Shown: positions 1 through 14,203 of the stretch, piece by piece
Layout: every line of letters starts with the position of its first letter
Position numbering within the stretch: the stretch's first letter is position 1
Assembly: GCF_910592395.1 (NCBI RefSeq)
Contig: NC_088312.1
Coordinates: 21,583,292-21,647,291 of the forward strand
Length of the DNA: 64,000 nt
From: Lineus longissimus
Taxonomy: Eukaryota > Nemertea > Pilidiophora > Heteronemertea > Lineidae
Reading direction: 5' to 3'
Position numbers and translations under genes: made by a program
Notes under the pieces: generated by a model
What the model was told of the DNA's origin: nothing
Databases searched by the model: none
The model's input: the letters and a program-made list of their open reading frames with translations, nothing else

Positions 1-3000
1 TGCTACGAATTTGTCCTCGATAATTAATCCAGCTGTCTCTATAAACGAGGTACATAATTAAAGGTATAAATTGACTAAAATGTAACAGTGTTTAACTTTC
101 GGCTTGAACTGATTAGCACTATCTGGACCATTTCAGATACAGGTGTGAGGCAGTTATTAAAATGGCCGTTGATTGAAGCAGACACATTATTTTCTTCACA
201 GCACATACCTGGTGGAGGTTTCTTGGTTGTTGGTAGCCCAGGTGTCTTCGTAGTTTTCACACCTGTAAAATGATTGTAAATTGAAAGTTGATATCCGAAA
301 ATGGGGTCTGTGTCATGTAAAAACGAAAGACAATCATGTTTCAATACAATATCGTGGACAGACCTTTTTCTATACAATAGCAAACGACTGCTAAAAATCT
401 TGAAAATGCATAAGCATATTTTGGTGATAATTAACAGGTACATCTCATCTACTATCTCTTCTAAATGAAATCAACTACGCCAACTTATCGCTTGTTAACG
501 AGCTGATGTTTGCTACGAATTTGTCCTCGATAATTAATCCAGCTGTCTCTATAAACGAGATACATAATTAAAGGTATAAATTGACTTAAATGTAACAGTG
601 TCTAACTTTCGGCTTGAACTGATTAGCACTATCTAGAACATTTCAGATACAGGTGTGAGGCAGTTATTAAAATGGCCGTTGATTTAAGCAGAAACATTAT
701 TTTCTTCACAGCACATACCTGGTGGAGGTTTCTTGGTTGTTGGTAGCCCAGGTGTCTTCGTAGTTTTCACGCCTGTAAAATGATTGTAAATTGAAAGTTG
801 ATATCCGAAAATGGGGTCTGTGTCATGTAAAAACGAAAGACAATCATGTTTCAATACAATATCGTGGACAGACCTTTTTCTATACAATAGCAAACGACTG
901 CTAAAAATCTTGAAACTGCATAAGCATATTTTGGTGATAATTAACAGGAACATCTCATCTACTATCCCTTCTAAATGAAATCAACTATGCCAACTTATCT
1001 CTTGTTAACATGCTGATGTTTGCTACGAATTTGTCCTCGATAATTAATCCAGCTGTCTCTATAAACGAGGTACATAATTAAAGGTATCAATTGACTAAAA
1101 TGTAACAGTGTCTAGCTTTCGGCTTGAACTGATTAGCATTATCTGGAACATTTCAGATACAGGTGTGAGGCAGTTATTAAAATGGCCGTTGATTGAAGCA
1201 GAAACATTATTTTCTTCACAGCACATACCTGGTGGAGGTTTCTTGGTTGTTTTTGATCCCCCAGGTGTCTTCGTAGTTTTCACACCTGTAAAATGATTGT
1301 AAATTGAAAGTTGATATCCGAAAATGAGGTCAGTTTCATGTAAAAACGAAAGACAATCATGTTTCAATACAATATCGTGGACAGACCTTTTTCTATACAA
1401 TAGCAAACGACTGCTAAAAATCTTGAAAATGCATAAGCATATTTTGGTGATAATTAACAGGTACATCTCATCTACTATCTCTTCTAAATGAAATCAACTA
1501 TGCCAACTTATCTCTTGTTAACGTGCTGATGTTTGCTACGAATTTGTCCTCGATAATTAATCCAGCTGTCTCTATAAACGAGGTACATAATTAAAGGTAT
1601 AAATTGACTGAAATGTAACAGTGTCTAACTTTCGGCTTGAACTGATTAGCACTATCTGGAACATTTCAGATACAGGTGTGAGGCAGTTATTAAAATGGCC
1701 GTTGATTGAAGCAGAAACATTATTTTCTTCACAGCACATACCTGGTGGAGGTTTCTTGGTTGTTGGTAGCCCAGGTGTCTTCGTAGTTTTCACACCTGTA
1801 AAATGATTGTAAATTAAAAGTTGATATCCGAAAATGGGGTCTGTGTCATGTAAAAACGAAAGACAATCATGTTTCAATACAATATCGTGGACAGACCTTT
1901 TTCTATACAATAGCAAACGACTGCTAAAAATCTTGAAAATGCATAAGCATATTTTGGTGATATTTAACAGGTACATCTCATCTTCTATCTCTTCTAAATG
2001 AAATCAACTATGCCAACTTATCTCTTGTTAACGTGCTGATGTTTGCTACGAATTTGTCCTCGATAATTAATCCAGCTGTCTCTATAAACGAGGTACATAA
2101 TTAAAGGTATAAATTGACTAAAATGTAACAGTGTCTAAATTTCGGCTTGAACTGATTAGCACTATCTGGAACATTTCAGATACAGGTGTGAGGCAGTTAT
2201 TAAAATGGCCGTTGATTGAAGCAGAAACATTATTTTCTTCACAGCACATACCTGGTGGAGGTTTCGTGGTTGTTTTTGATCCCCCAGGTGTCTTCGTAGT
2301 TTTCACACCTGTAAAATGATTGTAAATTGAAAGTTGATATCCGAAAATGGGGTCTGTGTCATGTAAAAACGAAAGACATTCATGTTTCAATACAATATCG
2401 TGGACAGACCTTTTTCTATACAATAGCAAACGACTGCTAAAAATCTTGAAAATGCATAAGCATATTTTGGTGATAATTAACAGGTACATCTCATCTACTA
2501 TCTCTTCTAAATGAAATCAACTATGCCCTCTTATCTCTTGTTAACGTGCTGATGTTTGCTACGAATTTGTCCTCGATAATTAATCCAGCTGTCTCTATAA
2601 ACGAGGTACATAATTAAAGGTATAAATTGACTAAAATGTAACAGTGTTTAACTTTCGTCTTCAACTAATTTGCACTATCTGGAACATTTCAGATACCGGT
2701 GTGAGGCAGTTATTAAAATGGCCGTTGATTGAAGCAGAAACATTATTTTCTTCACAGCACATACCTGGTGGAGGTTTCTTGGTTGTTGGTAGTCCAGGTG
2801 TCCCCGTAGTTTTCCCGCCTGTAAAATGATTGTAAATTGAAAGTTGATATCCGAAAATGGGGTCTGTGTCATGTAAAAACGAAAGACAATCATGTTTCAA
2901 TACAATATCGTGGACAGACCTTTTTCTATACAATAGCAAACGACTGCTAAAAATCTTGAAAATGCATAAGCATATTTTGGTGATATTTAACAGGTACATC

Positions 3001-6000
3001 TCATCTACTATCTCTTCTAAATGAAATCAACTATGCCAACTTATCTCTTGTTAACGTGCTGATGTTTGCTACGAATTTGTCCTCGATAATTAATCCAGCT
3101 GTCTCTATAAACGAGGTACATAATTAAAGGTATAAATTGACTAAAATGTAACAGTGTCTAACTTTGGGCTTGAACTGATTAGCACTATCTGGAACATTTC
3201 AGATACAGGTGTGAGGCAGTTATTAAAATGGCCGTTGATTGAAGCAGAAACATTATTTTCTTCACAGCACATACCTGGTGGAGGTTTCTTGGTTGTTGGT
3301 AGCCCAGGTGTCTTCGTAGTTTTCACGCCTGTAAAATGATTGTAAATTGAAAGTTGATATCCGAAAATGGGGTCTGTGTCATGTAAAAACGAAAGACAAT
3401 CATGTTTCAATACAATATCGTGGACAGACCTTTTTCTATACAATAGCAAACGACTGCTAAAAATCTTGAAAATGCATAAGCATATTTTGGTGATAATTAA
3501 CAGGTACATCTCATCTACTATCTCTTCTAAATGAAATCAACTATGCCAACTTATCTCTTGTTAACGAGCTGATGTTTGCTACGAATTTGTCCTCGATAAT
3601 TAATCCAGCTGTTTCTATAAACGAGGTTCATAATTAAAGGTATAAATTGACTAAAATGTAACAGTGTTTAACTTTCGTCTTCAACTAATTTGCAATATCT
3701 GGAACATTTCACATACAGGTGTGAGGCAGTTATTAAAATGGCCGTTGATTGAAGCAGAAACATTATTTTCTTCACAGCACATACCTGGTGGAGGTTTCTT
3801 GGTTGTTGGTAGCCCAGGTGTCTTCGTAGTTTTCACACCTGTAAAATGATTGTAAATTGAAAGTTGATATCCGAAAATGGGGTCTGTGTCATGTAAAAAC
3901 AAAAGACAATCATGTTTCAATACAATATCGTGGACAGACCTTTTCTATACAATAGCAAACGACTGCTAAAAATCTTGAAAATGCATAAGCATATTTTGGT
4001 GATAATTAACAGGTACATCTCATCTACTATCTCTTCTAAATGAAATCAACTATGCCCTCTTATCTCTTGTTAACGTGCTGATGTTTGCTACGAAGTTGTC
4101 CTCGATAATTAATCCAGCTGTCTCTATAAACGAGGTACATAATTAAAGGTATAAATTGACTAAAATGTAACAGTGTTTAACTTTCGGCTTGAACTAATTT
4201 GCACTATCTGGAACATTTCAGATACAGGTGTGAGGCAGTTATTAAAATGGCCGTTGATTGAAGCAGAAACATTATTTTCTTCACAGCACATACCTGGTGG
4301 AGGTTTCGTGGTTGTTTTTGATCCCCCAGGTGTCTTCGTAGTTTTCACACCTGTAAAATGATTGTAAATTGAAAGTTGATATCCGAAAATGGGGTCTGTG
4401 TCATGTAAAAACGAAAGACAATCATGTTTCAATACAATATCGTGGACAGACCTTTTTCTATACAATAGCAAACGACTGCTAAAAATCTTGAAAATGCATA
4501 AGCATATTTTGGTGATAATTAACAGGTACATCTCATCTACTATCCCTTCTAAATGAAATCAACTATGCCAACTTATCTCTTGTTAACATGCTGATGTTTG
4601 CTACGAATTTGTCCTCGATAATTAATCCAGCTGTCTCTATAAACGAGGTACATAATTAAAGGTATAAATTGACTAAAATGTAACAGTGTTTAACTTTCGT
4701 CTTGAACTAATTTACACTATCTGGAACATTTCAGATACAGGTGTGAGGCAGTTATTAAAATGGCCGTTGATTGAAGCAGAAACATTATTTTCTTCACAGC
4801 ACATACCTGGTGGAGGTTTCTTGGTTGTTGGTAGCCCAGGTGTCTTCGTAGTTTTCACGCCTGTAAAATGATTGTAAATTGAAAGTTGATATCCGAAAAT
4901 GGGGTCTGTGTCATGTAAAAACGAAAGACAAGCATGTTTCAATACAATATCGTTGACAGACCTTTTTCTATACAATAGCAAACGACTGCTAAAAATCTTG
5001 AAAATGTATAAGCATATTTTGGTGATAATTAACAGGTACATCTCATCTACTATCTCTTCTAAATGAAATCAACTATGCCAACTTATCTCTTGTTAACGTG
5101 CTGATGTTTGCTACGAATTTGTCCTCGATAATTAATCCAGCTGTCTCTATAAACGAGGTACATAATTAAAGGTATAAATTGACTAAAATGTAACAGTGTT
5201 TAACTTTCGGCTTGAACTAATTTGCACTATCTGGAACATTTCAGATACAGGTGTGAGGCAGTTATTAAAATGGCCGTTGATTGAAGCAGAAACATTATTT
5301 TCTTCATAGCACATACCTGGTGGAGGTTTCTTGGTTGTTTTTGATCCCCCAGGTGTCTTCGTAGTTTTCACACCTGTAAAATGATTGTAAATTGAAAGTT
5401 GAGATCCGAAAATGGGGTCTTTGTCATGTAAAAACGAAAGACAATCATGTTTCAATACAATATCGCGGACAGACCTTTTTCTATACAATAGCAAACGACT
5501 GCTAAAAATCTTGAAAATGCATAAGCATATTTTGGTGATAATTAACAGGTACATCTCATATACTATCTCTTCTAAATGAAATCAACTATGCCAACTTATC
5601 TCTTGTTAACGTGCTGATGTTTGCTACGAATTTGTCCTCGATAATTAATCCAGCTGTCTCTATAAACGAGGTACATAATTAAAGGTATAAATTGACTAAA
5701 ATGTAACAGTGTCTAACTTTGGGCTTGAACTGATTAGCACTATCTGGAACATTTCAGATACAGGTGTGAGGCAGTTATTAAAATGGCCGTTGATTGAAGC
5801 AGAAACATTATTTTCTTCACAGCACATACCTGGTGGAGGTTTCGTGGTTGTTTTTGATCCCCCAGGTGTCTTCGTAGTTTTCACACCTGTAAAATGATTG
5901 TAAATTGAAAGTTGATATCCGAAAATGGGGTCTGTGTCATGTAAAAACGAAAGACAATCATGTTTCAATACAATATCGTGGACAGACCTTTTTCTATACA

Positions 6001-9000
6001 ATAGCAAACGACTGCTAAAAATCTTGAAAATGCATAAGCATATTTTGGTGATAATTAACAGGTACATCTCATCTACTATCTCTTCTAAATGAAATCAACT
6101 ATGCCAACTTATCTCTTGTTAACATGCTGATGTTTGCTACGAATTTGTCCTCGAAAATTAATCCAGCTGTCTCTATAAACGAGGTACATAATTAAAGGTA
6201 TCAATTGACTAAAATGTAACAGTGTCTAACTTTGGGCTTGAACTGATTAGCACTATCTGGAACATTTCAGATACAGGTGTGAGGCAGTTATTAAAATGGC
6301 CGTTGATTGAAGCAGAAACATTATTTTCTTCACAGCACATACCTGGTGGAGGTTTCGTGGTTGTTTTTGATCCCCCAGGTGTCTTCGTAGTTTTCACACC
6401 TGTAAAATGATTGTAAATTGAAAGTTGATATCCGAAAATGGGGTCTGTGTCATGTAAAAACGAAAGACAATCATGTTTCAATACAATATCGTGGACAGAC
6501 CTTTTTCTATACAATAGCAAACGACTGCTAAAAATCTTGAAAATGCATAAGCATATTTTGGTGATAATTAACAGGTACATCTCATCTACTATCCCTTCTA
6601 AATGAAATCAACTATGCCAACTTATCTCTTGTTAACATGCTGATGTTTGCTACGAATTTGTCCTCGATAATTAATCCAGCTGTCTCTATAAACGAGGTAC
6701 ATAATTAAAGGTATAAATTGACTAAAATGTAACAGTGTTTAACTTTCGTCTTGAACTAATTTACACTATCTGGAACATTTCAGATACAGGTGTGAGGCAG
6801 TTATTAAAATGGCCGTTGATTGAAGCAGAAACATTATTTTCTTCACAGCACATACCTGGTGGAGGTTTCTTGGTTGTTGGTAGCCCAGGTGTCTTCGTAG
6901 TTTTCACGCCTGTAAAATGATTGTAAATTGAAAGTTGATATCCGAAAATGGGGTCTGTGTCATGTAAAAACGAAAGACAAGCATGTTTCAATACAATATC
7001 GTTGACAGACCTTTTTCTATACAATAGCAAACGACTGCTAAAAATCTTGAAAATGTATAAGCATATTTTGGTGATAATTAACAGGTACATCTCATCTACT
7101 ATCTCTTCTAAATGAAATCAACTATGCCAACTTATCTCTTGTTAACGTGCTGATGTTTGCTACGAATTTGTCCTCGATAATTAATCCAGCTGTCTCTATA
7201 AACGAGGTACATAATTAAAGGTATAAATTGACTAAAATGTAACAGTGTTTAACTTTCGGCTTGAACTAATTTGCACTATCTGGAACATTTCAGATACAGG
7301 TGTGAGGCAGTTATTAAAATGGCCGTTGATTGAAGCAGAAACATTATTTTCTTCATAGCACATACCTGGTGGAGGTTTCTTGGTTGTTTTTGATCCCCCA
7401 GGTGTCTTCGTAGTTTTCACACCTGTAAAATGATTGTAAATTGAAAGTTGAGATCCGAAAATGGGGTCTTTGTCATGTAAAAACGAAAGACAATCATGTT
7501 TCAATACAATATCGCGGACAGACCTTTTTCTATACAATAGCAAACGACTGCTAAAAATCTTGAAAATGCATAAGCATATTTTGGTGATAATTAACAGGTA
7601 CATCTCATATACTATCTCTTCTAAATGAAATCAACTATGCCAACTTATCTCTTGTTAACGTGCTGATGTTTGCTACGAATTTGTCCTCGATAATTAATCC
7701 AGCTGTCTCTATAAACGAGGTACATAATTAAAGGTATAAATTGACTAAAATGTAACAGTGTCTAACTTTGGGCTTGAACTGATTAGCACTATCTGGAACA
7801 TTTCAGATACAGGTGTGAGGCAGTTATTAAAATGGCCGTTGATTGAAGCAGAAACATTATTTTCTTCACAGCACATACCTGGTGGAGGTTTCGTGGTTGT
7901 TTTTGATCCCCCAGGTGTCTTCGTAGTTTTCACACCTGTAAAATGATTGTAAATTGAAAGTTGATATCCGAAAATGGGGTCTGTGTCATGTAAAAACGAA
8001 AGACAATCATGTTTCAATACAATATCGTGGACAGACCTTTTTCTATACAATAGCAAACGACTGCTAAAAATCTTGAAAATGCATAAGCATATTTTGGTGA
8101 TAATTAACAGGTACATCTCATCTACTATCTCTTCTAAATGAAATCAACTATGCCAACTTATCTCTTGTTAACATGCTGATGTTTGCTACGAATTTGTCCT
8201 CGAAAATTAATCCAGCTGTCTCTATAAACGAGGTACATAATTAAAGGTATCAATTGACTAAAATGTAACAGTGTCTAACTTTCGGCTTGAACTGATTAGC
8301 ACTATCTGGAACATTTCAGATACAGGTGTGAGGCAGTTATTAAAATGGCCGTTGATTGAAGCAGAAACATTATTTTCTTCACAGCACATACCTGGTGGAG
8401 GTTTCGTGGTTGTTTTTGATCCCCCAGGTGTCTTCGTAGTTTTCACACCTGTAAAATGATTGTAAATTGAAAGTTGATATCCGAAAATGGGGTCTGTGTC
8501 ATGTAAAAACGAAAGACAATCATGTTTCAATACAATATCGTGGACAGACCTTTTTCTATACAATAGCAAACGACTGCTAAAAATCTTGAAAATGCATAAG
8601 CATATTTTGGTGATAATTAACAGGTACATCTCATCTACTATCTCTTCTAAATGAAATCAACTATGCCAACTTATCTCTTGTTAACGTGCTGATGTTTGCT
8701 ACGAATTTGTCCTCGATAATTAATCCAGCTGTCTCTATAAACGAGGTACATAATTAAAGGTATAAATTGACTAAAATGTAACAGTGTCTAACTTTGGGCT
8801 TGAACTGATTAGCACTATCTGGAACATTTCAGATACAGGTGTGAGGCAGTTATTAAAATGGCCGTTGATTGAAGCAGAAACATTATTTTCTTCACAGCAC
8901 ATACCTGGTGGAGGTTTCTTGGTTGTTTTTGATCCCCCAGGTGTCTTCGTAGTTTTCACACCTGTAAAATGATTGTAAATTGAAAGTTGATATCCGAAAA

Positions 9001-12000
9001 TGGGGTCTGTGTCATGTAAAAACGAAAGACAATCATGTTTCAATACAATATCGTGGACAGACCTTTTTCTATACAATAGCAAACGACTGCTAAAAATCTT
9101 GAAAATGCATAAGCATATTTTGGTGATAATTAACAGGTACATCTCATCTACTATCTCTTCTAAATGAAATCAACTATGCCAACTTATCTCTTGTTAACAT
9201 GCTGATGTTTGCTACGAATTTGTCCTCGATAATTAATCCAGCTGTCTCTATAAACGAGGTACATAATTAAAGGTATCAATTGACTAAAATGTAACAGTGT
9301 CTAACTTTCGGCTTGAACTGATTAGCACTATCTGGAACATTTCAGATACAGGTGTGAGACAGTTATTAAAATGGCCGTTGATTGAAGCAGAAACATTATT
9401 TTCTTCACAGCACATACCTGGTGGAGGTTTCGTGGTTGTTTTTGATCCCCCAGGTGTCTTCGTAGTTTTCACACCTGTAAAATGATTGTAAATTGAAAGT
9501 TGATATCCGAAAATGGGGTCTGTGTCATGTAAAAACGAAAGACAATCATGTTTCAATACAATATCGTGGACAGACCTTTTTCTATACAATAGCAAACGAC
9601 TGCTAAAAATCTTGAAAATGCATAAGCATATTTTGGTGATAATTAACAGGTACATCTCATCTACTATCTCTTCTAAATGAAATCAACTATGCCAACTTAT
9701 CTCTTGTTAACGTGCTGATGTTTGCTGCGAATTTGTCCTCGATAATTAATACAGCTGTCTCTATAAACGAGGTACATAATTAAAGGTATAAATTGACTAA
9801 AATGTAACAGTGTCTAACTTTGGGCTTGAACTGATTAGCACTATCTGGAACATTTCAGATACAGGTGTGAGGCAGTTATTAAAATGGCCGTTGATTGAAG
9901 CAGAAACATTATTTTCTTCACAGCACATACCTGGTGGAGGTTTCTTGGTTGTTTTTGATCCCCCAGGTGTCTTCGTAGTTTTCACACCTGTAAAATGATT
10001 GTAAATTGAAAGTTGAGATCCGAAAATGGGGTCTGTGTCATGTAAAAACGAAAGACAATCATGTTTCAATACAATATCGTGGACAGACCTTTTTCTATAC
10101 AATAGCAAACGACTGCTAAAAATCTTGAAAATGCATAAGCATATTTTGGTGATAATTAACAGGTACATCTCATCTACTATCTCTTCTAAATGAAATCAAC
10201 TATGCCAACTTATCTCTTGTTAACATGCTGATGTTTGCTACGAATTTGTCCTCGATAATTAATCCAGCTGTCTCTATAAACGAGGTACATAATTAAAGGT
10301 ATCAATTGACTAAAATGTAACAGTGTCTAACTTTCGGCTTGAACTGATTAGCACTATCTGGAACATTTCAGATACAGGTGTGAGGCAGTTATTAAAATGG
10401 CCGTTGATTGAAGCAGAAACATTATTTTCTTCACAGCACATACCTGGTGGAGGTTTCGTGGTTGTTTTTGATCCCCCAGGTGTCTTCGTAGTTTTCACAC
10501 CTGTAAAATGATTGTAAATTGAAAGTTGAGATCCGAAAATGGGGTCTGTGTCATGTAAAAACGAAAGACAATCATGTTTCAATACAATATCGTGGACAGA
10601 CCTTTTTCTATACAATAGCAAACGACTGCTAAAAATCTTGAAAATGCATAAGCATATTTTGGTGATAATTAACAGGTACATCTCATCTACTATCTCTTCT
10701 AAATGAAATCAACTATGCCAACTTATCTCTTGTTAACATGCTGATGTTTGCTACGAATTTGTCCTCGATAATTAATCCAGCTGTCTCTATAAACGAGGTA
10801 CATAATTAAAGGTATAAATTGACTAAAATGTAACAGTGTTTAACTTTCGTCTTGAACTAATTTGCACTATCTGGAACATTTCAGATACAGGTGTGAGGCA
10901 GTTATTAAAATGGCCGTTGATTGAAGCAGAAACATTATTTTCTTCACAGCACATACCTGGTGGAGGTTTCTTGGTTGTTGGTAGCCCAGGTGTCTTCGTA
11001 GTTTTCACACCTGTAAAATGATTGTAAATTGAAAGTTTATATCCGAAAATGGGGTCTGTGTCATGTAAAAACGAAAGACAATCATGTTTCAATACAATAT
11101 CGTGGACAGACCTTTTTCTATACAATAGCAAACGACTGCTAAAAATCTTGAAAATGCATAAGCATATTTTGGTGATAATTAACAGGTACATCTCATCTAC
11201 TATCTCTTCTAAATGAAATCAACTATGCCAACTTATCTCTTGTTAACGTGCTGATGTTTGCTACGAATTTGTCCTCGATAATTAATCCAGCTGTCTCTAT
11301 AAACGAGGTACATAATTAAAGGTATAAATTGACTAAAATGTAACAGTGTCTAACTTTGGGCTTGAACTGATTAGCACTATCTGGAACATTTCAGATACAG
11401 GTGTGAGGCAGTTATTAAAATGGCCGTTGATTGAAGCAGAAACATTATTTTCTTCACAGCACATACCTGGTGGAGGTTTCTTGGTTGTTGGTAGCCCAGG
11501 TGTCTTCGTAGTTTTCACGCCTGTAAAATGATTGTAAATTGAAAGTTGATATCCGAAAATGGGGTCTGTGTCATGTAAAAACGAAAGACAAGCATGTTTC
11601 AATACAATATCGTGGACAGACCTTTTTCTATACAAAAGCAAACGACTGCTAAAAATCTTGAAAATGCATAAGCATATTTTGGTGATAATTAACAGGTACA
11701 TCTCATCTACTATCTCTTCTAAATGAAATCAACTATGCCAACTTATCTCTTGTTAACGTGCTGATGTTTGCTACGAATTTGTCCTCGATAATTAATCCAG
11801 CTGTCTCTATAAACGAGGTACATAATTAAAGGTATAAATTGACTAAAATGTAACAGTGTCTAACTTTGGGCTTGAACTGATTAGCACTATCTGGAACATT
11901 TCAGATACAGGTGTGAGGCAGTTATTAAAATGGCCGTTGATTGAAGCAGAAACATTATTTTCTTCACAGCACATACCTGGTGGAGGTTTCGTGGTTGTTT

Positions 12001-14203
12001 TTGATCCCCCAGGTGTCTTCGTAGTTTTCCCGCCTGTAAAATGATTGTAAATTGAAAGTTGATATCCGAAAATGGGATCTGTGTCATGTAAAAACGAAAG
12101 ACAATCATGTTTCAATACAATATCGTGGACAGACCTTTTTCTATACAATAGCAAACGACTGCTAAAAATCTTGAAACTGCATAAGCATATTTTGGTGATA
12201 ATTAACAGGTACATCTCATCTACTATCCCTTCTAAATGAAATCAACTATGCCAACTTATCTCTTGTGAACATGCTGATGTTTGCTACGAATTTGTCCTCG
12301 ATAATTAATCCAGCTGTCTCTATAAACGAGGTACATAATTAAAGGTATAAATTGACTAAAATGTAACAGTGTTTAACCTTCGGCTTGAACTAATTTGCAC
12401 TATCTGGAACATTTCAGATACAGGTGTGAGGCAGTTATTAAAATGGCCGTTGATTGAAGCAGAAACATTTTTTTCTTCACAGCACATACCTGGTGGAGAT
12501 TTCGTGGTTGTTGACCCCCCAGGTGTCTTCGTAGTTTTCCCGCCTGTAAAATGAGTGTAAATTGAAAGTTGATATCCGAAAATGAAGTCTGTGTCATGTA
12601 AAAACGAAAGACAATCATGTTTCAATACAATATCGTGGACAGACCTTTTTCTATACAATAGCAAACGACTGCTAAAAATCTTGAAAATGCATAAGCATAT
12701 TTTGGTGATAATTAACAGGTACATCTCATCTACTATCTCTTCTAAATGAAATCAACTATGCCCACTTATCTCTTGTTAACGTGCTGATGTTTGCAACGAA
12801 TTTGTCCTTGATAATTAATCCAGCTGTTTCTATAAACGAGGTACATACCTCAAGGTATAAATTTATTAAAATGTAACAGTGTCTCAATTTCAGCTTCAAC
12901 TGATTGGCGCTATCTGGAACATTTCAGATACAGGTGTGAGGCAGTTATTAAAATGGCCGTTGATTGAAGCAGAAACATTATTTTCTTCACAGCACATACC
13001 TGGTGGAGATTTCGTGGTTGTTGACCCCCCAGGTGTCTTCGTAGTTTTCCCGCCTGTAAAATGAGTGTAAATTGAAAGTTGATATCCGAAAATGAAGTCT
13101 GTGTCATGTAAAAACGAAAGACAATCATGTTTCAATACAATATCGTGGACAGACCTTTTTCTATACAATAGCAAACGACTGCTAAAAATCTTGAAAATGC
13201 ATAAGCATATTTTGGTGATAATTAACAGGTACATCTCATCTGCTATCTCTTCTAAATGAAATCAACTATGCCAACTTATCTCTTGTTAACGTGCTGATGT
13301 TTGCAACGAATTTGTCCTTGATGATTAATCCAGCTGTCTCTATAAACGAGGTACATAATTTAAGGTATAAATTGACTAAAATGTAACAGTGTCTAAATTT
13401 CGGCTTCAACTGATTGGCGCTATCTGGAACATTTCAGATACAGGTGTGAGGAAGTTATTAAAATGGCCGTTGATTGAAGTAGAAACATTATTTTCTTCAC
13501 AGCACATACCTGTTGGAGATTTCGTGGTTGTTGACCCCCCAGGTGTCTTCGTAGTTTTCCCGCCTGTAAAATGAGTGTAAATTGAAAGTTGATATCCGAA
13601 AATGAAGTCTGTGTCATGTAAAAACGAAAGACAATCATGTTTCAATACAATATCGTGGACAGACCTTTTTCTATACAATAGCAAACGACTGCTAAAAATC
13701 TTGAAAATGCATAAGCATATTTTGGAGATAATTAACAGGTACATCTCATCTACTATCTCTTCTAAATGAAATCAACTATGCCAACTTATCTCTTGTTAAC
13801 GTGCTGATGTTTGCTACGAATTTGTCCTCGATAATTAATGCAGCTGTCTCTATAAACGAGGTACATAATTTAAGGTATAAATTGACTAAAATGTAACAGT
13901 GTCTAAATTTCGGCTTCAACTGATTGGCGCTATCTGGAACATTTCAGATACAGGTGTGAGGAAGTTATTAAAATGGCCGTTGATTGAAGCAGAAACATTA
14001 TTTTCTTCACAGCACATACCTGTTGGAGATTTTGTGGTTGTTGACCCCCCAGGTGTCTTCGTAGTTTTCCCGCCTGTAAAATGAGTGTAAATTGAAAGTT
14101 GATATCCGAAAATGAAGTCTGTGTCATTTAAAAACGAAAGACAATCATGTTTCAATACAATATCGTGGACAGTCCTTTTTCTATACAATAGCAAACGACT
14201 GCT
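1..14203 (-). repeat. 28-unit tandem array (510/513 bp), one Thr/Pro/Lys microexon per unit
   Basis: Each unit carries, on the minus strand, TTTTACAG | exon | GTATGTG. Exons are 54 nt (18 residues, e.g. GVKTTKTPGLPTTKKPPP) in 510-bp units or 57 nt (19 residues, e.g. GVKTTKTPGGSKTTKKPPP) in 513-bp units, all phase 1-1. Positions: 209-262, 719-772, 1229-1285, 1742-1795, 2252-2308, 2765-2818, 3275-3328, 3785-3838, 4294-4350, 4807-4860, 5317-5373, 5830-5886, 6343-6399, 6856-6909, 7366-7422, 7879-7935, 8392-8448, 8905-8961, 9418-9474, 9931-9987, 10444-10500, 10957-11010, 11467-11520, 11977-12033, 12490-12543, 13000-13053, 13510-13563, 14020-14073. The five first-transcribed units are older variants starting GGKTTKTPGG, and four of these contain STTTKSPP or STTTKSPT. 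The introns (about 456 bp) are nearly identical and almost free of indels. Homology stops at 14203. The array continues left of position 1. Spliced, it gives roughly 520 residues of mucin-like sequence. Confidence 0.88.

Noticed and set aside
88-14084. Plus-strand 61/62-codon open frames (MSNFRLELIS... to FVVFTPVK) repeated in nearly every array unit
   Set aside because: They are antisense shadows of the minus-strand exon and its flanks. The minus strand has matching splice sites and an exon length divisible by three in every unit.
1-14203. CRISPR-like repetition
   Set aside because: Units are over 500 bp, near-identical throughout with no unique spacers, and the surrounding DNA is eukaryotic.
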